Part shown: positions 57,243 to 64,000 of the stretch, in pieces
How positions within the stretch are numbered: the first letter of the stretch is position 1
Layout: each line of letters opens with the position of its first letter
NCBI GenBank assembly: GCA_964059195.1
Contig: CAXKWD010000009.1
Span: forward strand, 84,975,432-85,039,431
Length of the DNA: 64,000 bases
From: Ectobius pallidus
Taxonomy: Eukaryota > Arthropoda > Insecta > Blattodea > Ectobiidae
Reading direction: 5' to 3'
The notes under the pieces: generated by a model
Database searches by the model: none
Told to the model about the DNA's origin: nothing
Seen by the model: the letters and a program-made list of their open reading frames with translations, nothing else
Position numbers and translations under genes: made by a program

Positions 57243-59200
57243 CACCACTGTGCATGCCAATAAACTAAAGATATTCTCAGTGAGAGGGATTCCACGTGTG
57301 TCAGCATGTAGTGTCATTTGTTGTCTATATCCTGACTCATCTCTTCCTGTTCTCAGAATTGGGCTGCCATCTGTAGCTAAATATTTCAGGCAGCACCATC
57401 CATTGAAACACATGGTAACTAACTCTGCTGTGTTGTGATTACATGCAGCCCCAGGGTTGCATAAATCAGTTTAAACTTCAAGAAACGACTGCTATGCTCT
57501 TGTTTCGGATTAAACTGACAAATTTATTAGTAATTGTTTGTCCATTTATGATTACAAAAGAAATTTGCAAATTAATTTAGCACCACCACTTTGCACACTG
57601 AATATGTTAGCAGTGAAAGGTTAATGAACAAAAGTAGGTTGAAAGAAAGAACAAAATACTCATAGTCCACGTTGACATGTAAAACTCAAGCTAGAAGTGA
57701 CGATGAATTCATAATACCATGCATTGATTGTCTTCTTCATGAGTATTTCTGCATGACATTCGCTTGAGCTTTATGACGTCAGATATTCTGTTTCCAACGT
57801 ATATCATACTATGCATGAAATTCATCTGAATTTTTATACAGAAATGGCCTCTCCCTTATTAATTCTATATTACCGGTACCTTGTCCATTGTTAAAACTAT
57901 CTCAGAAACTTATGTGAATGTGCATGTATAAGTTATGTCGTTTACTGCATTATTCAGATGAGCATGTTACACGGTCTGTGATCTGTAGGGGGATGAGGGG
58001 AATTGGTTTGAACCATTGCATGATATACATAATTTAAATTTGTATTCTGGTAATGAACCTTCCTCTCTGGTAAAGTCACACTGCACTAGAGTGTCTATAT
58101 AATGTTTACATAAAAACGGGACATTTCAATTATTTTGTAAAATACCTGAACAATTAAGGAAAAAAGGGGACAAAAATTTCATTCACAAAATTTTGGGAAT
58201 ATTTACCTTTGTCTCAAGCACACAAATTATCCCAAATGACTTCTTAATTTCCTTCTGCATACTGTTGCAGATAATTTATTCCACAGAAATAGATGCCTCG
58301 TTGTCACTGTACATTTCACTTTTATGTACTCTACCAAGAAGTGTGTTTTTCTTAAAATTTATCATAAAAGTTAGCACACATTATTTTATTAAAGTATGTT
58401 TTGACAATGAGCAATTAATGTATTGTGAAACACACCGGCCAATTACAATCACAAAAAAGCGGGACATTTGAATGTCCCCAATAAAACTTTTGGGATAGCG
58501 GGACATTCTGTCAAAAACGGGACTGTCCTGGGAAAAATGGGATGAATGGACACCCTACACTGCATTGCACACTGATGTCACATACAGACAAATATACTCT
58601 CCAAGAATCACATACTATAATATATGGACTGCTTGAACAGAAGGGCCATGTCACACATGAATACTGTCATAAACTATGTAACTTAAAATAATACCGGTAT
58701 ACAATATTTGTAATGTATGATACAATACATGATGGCAATGATTAATGCATAATACAAGTTACCTTTTTGCATCATAATCAGGATTTTCTTTTAGTATTTC
58801 AATTGCTGTAGTGGAGAAATCACAACAATATACAAATAATCCAGGATCTGTGCTGTACTGAAGGATTGGAAATACAGTATTCCCCACACCACAGCCAATT
58901 TCAAAAATCCTTGTTGGAGCCTTTCCCTTGGTCACTGTTTGTTCTGAAACACTATCTTGTACATCTGACTCACTGTTGCTCAAATCCTTTTTGTCAGGAG
59001 CTAGCTCAGGAAATTCTGTGAAAAGCCAGTGTCTGTCCTTAAAGAACCTATTTTGATGAATATCATAAAAAGAGTCCCAATATTTGTTTGCTTCACTTTC
59101 ATATTTATATATGTCCTCTTCACTCGCTGTTACGGATGAATTTTCTGTTACCTTTGTCTTTGCAAGTTCTTCTTGAGCTTCATCCCATTCAACATTATCC
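52808..59200 (-). CDS. METTL2: METTL2-type tRNA N3-methylcytidine methyltransferase, 3' part of gene
   Basis: Four exons on the - strand (59200-58763, 56656-56543, 54391-54219, 52947-52808) join in phase to 287 residues plus stop. Domains: N-terminal tRNA-binding/substrate region ([34 protein letters not shown]), a class I SAM-dependent methyltransferase with motif [15 protein letters not shown] and acidic [14 protein letters not shown], then [20 protein letters not shown] and C-terminal [12 protein letters not shown]. The family makes m3C at position 32 of tRNA-Thr and tRNA-Arg, usually in the cytosol. The first exon(s), about 40-50 residues, were not found. Choice of METTL2 over METTL6/METTL8 rests on the N-terminal and C-terminal motifs. 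Confidence 0.95.
52948..53525 (-). other. METTL2 intron, nothing recognised
   Basis: AT-rich intron part before the mariner-type MITE. Confidence 0.6.
53528..54012 (-). mobile_element. Mariner/Tc1-type MITE with decayed transposase
   Basis: Ends CAGAGTGTCTACACTGAAAT and the inverse of CAGGGTGCCTACACCGAAAT, with TA on both sides, 485 bp. The - strand keeps WPPDSP and, in a shifted frame, [18 protein letters not shown], resembling the RSPDLxPxDFFLWGY catalytic block. Frameshifted and incomplete. Confidence 0.75.
54219..54391 (-). CDS. METTL2: METTL2 exon
   Basis: Acceptor GTTAACAG on the - strand and donor GTAATT. Encodes [55 protein letters not shown], the most conserved block of the METTL2/6/8 family. 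Phase matches both neighbours. Confidence 0.97.
54420..55309 (-). other. METTL2 intron, nothing recognised
   Basis: AT-rich; no element ends identified. Confidence 0.55.
55318..55646 (-). repeat. tRNA-derived SINE family 1, near full length
   Basis: 329 bp flanked by GTATAAAT (55310-55317, 55647-55654). The - strand has CTTGTGGTTAGCATAGCTG (A box), GGGTTCGATCCTCGG (B box, near 55578-55592), then GGAGGTCTGG, AGTAGCGGCTCC, CACGGTCGTGGG-type core and CCTGCCATCTGCCTGTGG. Best reference copy of the family here. Confidence 0.85.
55660..56055 (-). other. METTL2 intron, nothing recognised
   Basis: No repeat recognised. Confidence 0.5.
56062..56310 (-). mobile_element. LINE 3' end fragment
   Basis: The - strand reads [16 protein letters not shown] then stop, matching [11 protein letters not shown] at the end of the LINE at 24512, followed by a 3' tail with TTTATTCACC complement and (GATTT)n. 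Heavily 5'-truncated. Confidence 0.6.
56543..56656 (-). CDS. METTL2: METTL2 exon
   Basis: Acceptor CTTTTCAG and donor GTTAGT on the - strand. Encodes [37 protein letters not shown]; the D-I/M-A-V and VLSAI pattern is the SAM-methyltransferase strand 4/5 region of this family. 114 bp, phases 1 in and 2 out. Confidence 0.96.
56660..57155 (-). other. METTL2 intron, nothing firmly recognised
   Basis: A GC-richer patch near 56960-57010 may be a repeat end; unidentified. Confidence 0.4.
57162..57620. mobile_element. PiggyBac-like MITE
   Basis: Ends CCCTTTCACTGCTACAG and the inverse of CCTTTCACTGCTAACA, with TTAT left and TTAA right, 459 bp. The ends resemble those at 32069. An (AT)n run lies at 57208-57238. 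No transposase. Confidence 0.7.
58087..58557. mobile_element. hAT-like MITE
   Basis: Ends TAGAGTGTCTAT and the inverse of TAGGGTGTCCAT, flanked by CACTGCAC (58079-58086) and CACTGCAT (58558-58565). 471 bp with repeated ACGGGAC / GCGGGACATT words in both halves. No coding sequence. Confidence 0.7.
58763..59200 (-). CDS. METTL2: METTL2 exon (N-terminal region and SAM motif I)
   Basis: Acceptor CTTTCAG on the - strand; the first base completes a Trp codon as in HNAWDNVEW of relatives. Donor GTAACT. Encodes [45 protein letters not shown], a low-complexity Ser/Asp linker, and [18 protein letters not shown] (SAM binding) then [17 protein letters not shown]. The variable linker is shorter than in mammals. 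Confidence 0.96.
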
Positions 59201-60416
59201 CTGAAAGAAAATAACTTATGTTAGCAATCAGACAAGCATTCTATATCAAATGACCATTGTTAGTTCATGAAAAATTGGTCTTTTATTGGGGCAGTTGCTT
59301 GTGTAGGAAGCTTTTATCAGGTTTTGGGTCAAACTACTGTCATATAAAATATTTCAGAATCCATGATCCTGTGGTTTCCACGGTTCGTGTATTGGAATTC
59401 CACTCACTAAAAGTTTTCTTCTTTGATTTTAAAATAAAATTAATTTGAGATTTGCCACATTAACGTTTTTCCACTACTTTTCATATTGATAGTCCCAGGG
59501 GGGTGGATATAAACTAAATGTAGACTTAAGGATGGGATGTTACAGAGGATCTGGGGGTACAAAATTTTCCAGAAAATGTTATAGACTTAAAAAAGAATCC
59601 AATTTTCTTAAATTCAAAATATTCCTAAACAATACATAGTATGCTTGAAAAGTGATGTATGAACTTTAATTTAAGGGTCAAGGTCTTAAATGAAAACATG
59701 TAATTATATTACTCTGTATTTAAAAAAGCAAACAGAAACAAGGGAGAAAACAAGCAGTATAACTTAGTATACTCAGTAAGGATAAATATTTACAATACAA
59801 ATTCTAGATGTCTAATAAATCTAAGAATTCAGAGTCACTGTTCTCATTACAGTATTGACAAATCACCATCTTATACCCTTAATTTAATCTATCTGGATCC
59901 AGTTTCACACTTCACTCGTCAGCATTCATAAATCAAATCTAACAGATATAGGCCTATCATTAAAAACAATGCTAAGTTAGCCTAGTCACGCTTTCTTAAA
60001 AAGAATATCTTGTTTATGAAGCTGGTGGAAAATTTTCGCTCTTCTAAGTCATAGCCCAAGTTTCTTTTTTTTAAATCTTTTTTTTCCCCTTCTTTTTTAT
60101 TTTTTTAAATCAAGATTTTAATATCTATAACACCCTTACTGGAAAACAATAAAATTCATTAAGACTGCTGTCATGTTAATAAAAGTGATAAAATATTAAT
60201 AGAGTGCTCTGAAATAAATATAAATTACATTGCAATTAGATACCCAATAACTCTTTCAGAAACATTCAAATGCGAACACTTTATGGCAAATTCTCAAACG
60301 TTTTTTGTGACTAAAAAAAAGTCTGAGGTTTTGGTTAGCATAATTTGTACTGGTTACAGCAGATGCTCTTGACAGGAGGAACAATGCACAGAATCGATCT
60401 CATCACAAAACAGTGT
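59201..60416 (-). other. METTL2 upstream intron, nothing recognised
   Basis: AT-rich. No exon encoding the expected N-terminus ending HNAW was found on the - strand here. Confidence 0.5.
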
Positions 60417-61244
60417 AGGGTCAATCCATACCAAGTGGTCCAGGAAAAAAATAATCAGTTGCTTGACCATCTCAGAAAAAATTTATATTTGCTGGATGAA
60501 TTCCCCAATGTTTGGTAGTTTCAAAAATATTTTTAAAAAATATTTATTGTTTATTGTTTTGAAACGGCAGCCATTTTTGTTCCAGGCCGCATGCGTTTTT
60601 TGGCATTTGTAAGCATCTGCATTTTTTTTAATTTTTCAGTAGTGGATTGTCCTAAGCCTTTCAGATAAAATGCATTTAGTTCAACACACTCTGGCCTACA
60701 AATTAACATCATTATCACTTAGCTGAATGTATTCTTTAATATATTTTTAATAGTTCAAAGTTCTCAGCTACAAATTAAAAAAACTCAATTTTTGAACAGT
60801 ATTTTTCCAAACAAAGAGTGACTTCTCAGCTTTAATATTTTTTGTGCTATTACTCTGTATAGTATAGTTACTTTTTATAGAGTATGAATGGTGTGCAGCT
60901 TACACTTAAAAAATTACACTATTTTAAAAAATGGATTTTTTGAATTTTTCCATTTTCTGGCCTGCAATATCTTTGTTGGGGGACCAGATAAAAATCTGAA
61001 AATTACACAGTTAATAGATCTTTATGATATCAAACTTCAGTATAAATTCCAACTTTGAGATTCAATTGGAAGTATGGAAAAAAAAATTACAAACATGAGT
61101 CAAAAATACGTTTTTTAACATCTGCGATATCTAGGCTAATGGAATAAAATATATCAATTACAGTATATAATTTAATCATATCTATGATTACTTTTTTTTT
61201 TTTATTGAAAATGAGTCAACTACTTACATTATATTGTTATCATG

Positions 61245-61708
61245 TTATTTGTTTTTAGTACATCGCTCATTGAACATTTGAGAAATTTCTTCACTCAGTT
61301 TGGGTGTGAGATTAAAAGTTCGCCCAGTCACAGTTGTAAATTCCATTGGAGACAGCTTCTCAACTTTTTTAAAAGATGTCCTTGGTCCTGGAGGGTGGTA
61401 AAAAAAAACATGCACATCTTGGTTTTGACAATCAATATTATCAACTTCGGCAATCCACCACTGTTCATCGTAAACACAAGCCACTATGTCTTTATTTTGA
61501 AGAGCCAGTTGTACAAGTATTCCACACTGATGAAGTCCACTATCAGGCGATGTTGATGTGATCTTACACTTCAGCAAGTCGTGTGAATGGGGTACAAAAC
61601 AATGAAAATATTGAGTGCCTTTAATCTTCTGACAAGTGTTGAACCTTTCCTTCAAGACATTGGCATAGACTTCTTGTATTTCCTCACATTTTACAAAACC
61701 ATAGGTAA
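61245..61708 (-). pseudogene. Coding fragment in left arm of fold-back element
   Basis: The - strand frame stays open from about 61708 to the stop near 61245. It includes CEEIQEVYANVLKERFNTCQ, LVQLALQNKDIVACVYDEQW, WIAEVDNIDCQNQDVHVFFY, HPPGPRTSF and LTPKLSEEISQMFNE. The YDEQWWIAEV stretch looks like a small beta-barrel (Tudor/SH3-like) motif, by inference only. No start codon; probably the C-terminal end of a transposon protein I do not recognise. Confidence 0.6.
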
Positions 61709-61809
61709 TTCATTTTATATGTTCTTTACAGAATTTAAACATCTCTTGAGGTGTTATGATATGATTGTCATCGGTCCTCTGCAGGTCCTATGTTTTTGTA
61801 TAATGTGAG

Positions 61810-62245
61810 GAAATTCAAGAAGTCTATGCCAATGTCTTGAGAAAGGTTCAACACTTGTCAGAAGATTAAAGGCACTCGATCTTTTCATTGTTTTGTACCC
61901 CATTCACACGACTTGCTGAAGTGTAAGATCACATCAATATCGCCTGATAGTCAACTTCATCAGTGTGGAAAACTTGTACAACTGGCTCTTCAAAATAAAG
62001 GCATAGTGGCTTGTGTTTACGATGAACAGTGGTGGATTGCCTAAGTTGATAATATTGATTGTCAAAACCAAGATGTGCATGTTTTTTTTACCACCCTCCA
62101 GGACCAAGGACATCTTTTTAAAAAGTTGAGAAGCTGTCTCCCATGGAATTTACAACTGTGACTGGGCGAACTTTTAATCTCACACCCAAACTGAGTGAAG
62201 AAATTTCTCAAATGTTCAATGAGCGATATACTAAAAACAAATAAC
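61810..62245 (+). pseudogene. Second, broken copy of the coding fragment in right arm
   Basis: It is the inverse copy of 61245-61708. A 2-base loss (TTGAGAAAGG against TTGAAGGAAAGG near 61838) shifts the frame and GAA of IAEV is TAA here (62041-62044 region). So only the left arm is open. Confidence 0.7.
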
Positions 62246-63073
62246 ATGATAACACTATACTGTAAGTAGTTGGCTCATTTTCAATAAAAAAAATAAGTAA
62301 TCATAGATATGATTAAATTATTTACTGTAATTGATATATTTTATTCCATTAGCCTAGATATCGCAGATGTTAAAAAACGTATTTTTGACTCATGTTTATA
62401 ATTTTTTTTTCCATACTTCCAATTGAATCTCAAAGTTGGAATTTATACTGAAGTTTAATATCATAAAGATCTATTAACTGTGTAATTTTCAGATTTTTAT
62501 CTGGTCCCCCAACAAAGATATTACAGGCCAGAAAATTGAAAAATTCAAAAAATCCATTTTTTAAAATAGTGTAATTTTTTAAGTGTAAGCTGCTCACCAT
62601 TGATACTCTATAAAAAGTAACTATACTATACAGAGTAATAGCACAAAAAATATTAAAGCTGAGAAGTTACTCTTTGTTTGGAAAAATACTGTTCAAAAAT
62701 TGAGTTTTTTTAATTTGTAGCTGAGAACTTTGAACTATTAAAAATATATTAAAGAATACATTCAGCTAAGTGATAATGATGTTAATTTGTAGGCCAGAGT
62801 GTGTTGAACTAAATGCATTTTATCTGAAAGGCTTAGGACAATCCACTACTGAATAATTTTAAAAAATGCAGATGCTTGCAAATGCCAAAAAACGCATGCG
62901 GCCTGGAACAAAAATGGCTGCCGTTTCAAAATAATAAACAATAAAAAATTTAAAAAAATATTTTTGTGACCACTAAACATTGGGGAACTAACCCAGCAAA
63001 GATCAAATTTTTCTGAGATGGTCAAGCAACCAGTGCTGGACCACTTGGTATGGATTGACCCTGTAGCCTAGGC

Positions 63074-63460
63074 ATGGGCGTCGGCATGGGGGGGCAAGGG
63101 GGGGCAACTGCCCCCCTCTGGATTGCCTTATGGATTCATTTATTTGTGGTACTCTTTGTCAACCTACAGTTGTAGCCTGGAGCATTAAAAAATATATAAT
63201 TACTTTATAATGAGTTTAGCAAGTATTAACTAATTATAACTATAATATGTATTTATAATAATATCTCACCAAGGCCATTGCTCAAAAGAGCGTATTCTGT
63301 TAACTTAAAAAAACTTTGTAGCCTCGTCGAATTCAGCTTGGGTTCAAAATAACGATCCGGTTAACTAAGTGAATATTAATGTGTTTAGCCTAATCATTTG
63401 AAATTGAGGTCCGAAATTGATTTTGCCCCCCCTTAATAAAATTCCTGGCGACGCTGCTGA
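63074..63460. mobile_element. hAT-like MITE with 8-bp target duplication
   Basis: Flanked by GCCTAGGC at 63066-63073 and 63461-63468. Ends resemble each other (GGGCGTCGGCATGG; inverse right end CAGCAGCGTCGCCAGG) and each is followed by a GGGGGGGCAA-like block. 387 bp, no coding sequence. Confidence 0.65.
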
Positions 63461-63468
63461 GCCTAGGC

Positions 63469-64000
63469 AATCTGACGATGTGGACGATGGTTATGGTGTT
63501 GCCACTAGAGCTACCTGTCACTAAACTAAATGAACTTTGGCTAACCTAACCTAACCTGTTACAAACCTAGATTGTCGCAAATCTTGTTCTACCTTTCATT
63601 AACCTTGTGTTTGTTCATCCCACATTAAAGATATTGCCAGCATTGTAGGACACAATTGAACCATATAACATGTGTTGCAACATCTGGTGATTTCCTTGCA
63701 GTTTGCTAAAACCTACCCAATATGCTGCTCTGACAGGGATGATCAAGATGTGCTGATTCCTCAGAAGATACTAATTTTAGGACCCATATTTGTAGGATCT
63801 TGTTTTGATGCATACTAAGTTACCTCCTCTCTAAATAAATCGGAAGCTCCCGCTTCTTTTAGAACATTCTGTATAATCTACAGATTAAAGATTAATAATT
63901 TCGGTCTTTAATTATTAAAAACTATAAATCACATTATCCGCCCATTCTTTTATGAGGCTAGGCCAGGGCTTGATTCCTTAGAAGCTAATAAAGAGAGTGG
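63469..64000 (-). other. Unannotated right end
   Basis: No METTL2 exon recognised. CTAACCTAACCTAACCT at 63540-63556 is a short TTAGG-type run. Confidence 0.5.

Larger units (their letters stand above)
60417..63062. mobile_element. 2.65-kb fold-back element with 1.26-kb inverted arms
   Basis: AGGGTCAATCCATACCAAG starts the left arm; the right arm ends with its inverse. The arms (60417 to about 61693 and about 61802 to 63062) are near-identical reverse complements across their length, separated by about 108 bp of unrelated spacer. GT flanks both ends. Each arm carries the same coding fragment. The class is not identified; long arms suggest a fold-back or long-TIR DNA transposon. Confidence 0.85.

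Noticed and set aside
61245..61708. Open frame as the missing first exon of METTL2
   Set aside because: Its sequence is unlike the METTL2 N-terminus and it lies inside an inverted repeat with a second copy.
1..64000. CRISPR array, operon or phage structure
   Set aside because: Repeats present are eukaryotic transposons and minisatellites; gene structure is spliced.

Overview
The window is animal nuclear DNA, most likely from a hemimetabolous insect with a large, transposon-rich genome; a cockroach or termite is a guess from overall style, not proof. Reasons: small coding exons with GT..AG introns of 0.4-5.8 kb, AT-rich spacers, many tRNA-derived SINEs, non-LTR and Penelope-like retroelements, and many DNA transposon families (hAT, pogo, mariner/Tc1, piggyBac, Harbinger-like). 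There is no bacterial gene organisation, CRISPR array, rRNA or convincing functional tRNA gene.

Two host genes are present, converging tail to tail. On the + strand, 12 coding exons from 104 to 29787 give the last 724 residues of a FERM-PDZ protein tyrosine phosphatase of the PTPN3/PTPN4 type (Drosophila Ptpmeg). Every junction keeps phase. The FERM middle and C lobes, the FERM-adjacent segment, a proline-rich linker, one PDZ domain and a complete catalytic domain ([21 protein letters not shown] loop) are intact; the 5' exons lie left of the window. On the - strand, four exons between 59200 and 52808 give the C-terminal 287 residues of a METTL2-type tRNA m3C methyltransferase; its first exon(s) were not found and are probably right of the window.

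Almost everything else is repeat. Phosphatase introns hold a 1.3-kb hAT element whose target duplication was split by a later pogo MITE (3264-5100); two relatives of a covarying, hammerhead-like hairpin (3010-3203, 6049-6160); a 1.5-kb TIR element with a 33-bp minisatellite and a CTCF-like site (7245-8743); a composite of two inverted mariner 3' ends around a 1.5-kb hAT element (9833-12618); a 5'-truncated Penelope-like element with a GIY-YIG domain (14050-15267); a fold-back minisatellite (16924-17376); two LINE remnants, one split by a small mariner relative (27366-27934); and a second pogo MITE (28874-29399).

The 23-kb intergenic region (29788-52807) holds piggyBac (32069-32748, 41708-42939), Harbinger-like (36337-37014), Tc1-like (46243-47001) and pogo-like (50677-51138) elements plus SINE copies, with long stretches where nothing is recognised. 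The METTL2 introns hold a mariner-type MITE, a SINE, a LINE tail, piggyBac and hAT MITEs and, in the 5' intron or flank, a 2.65-kb fold-back element with 1.26-kb arms (60417-63062) carrying two copies of an unrecognised coding fragment, one open and one broken.

I see no clear new gene system. The points most worth a second look are the hammerhead-like hairpin family, the large fold-back element, the fold-back minisatellite, the nested insertions, and three separate MITE families that each keep only the N-terminal DNA-binding end of a transposase.
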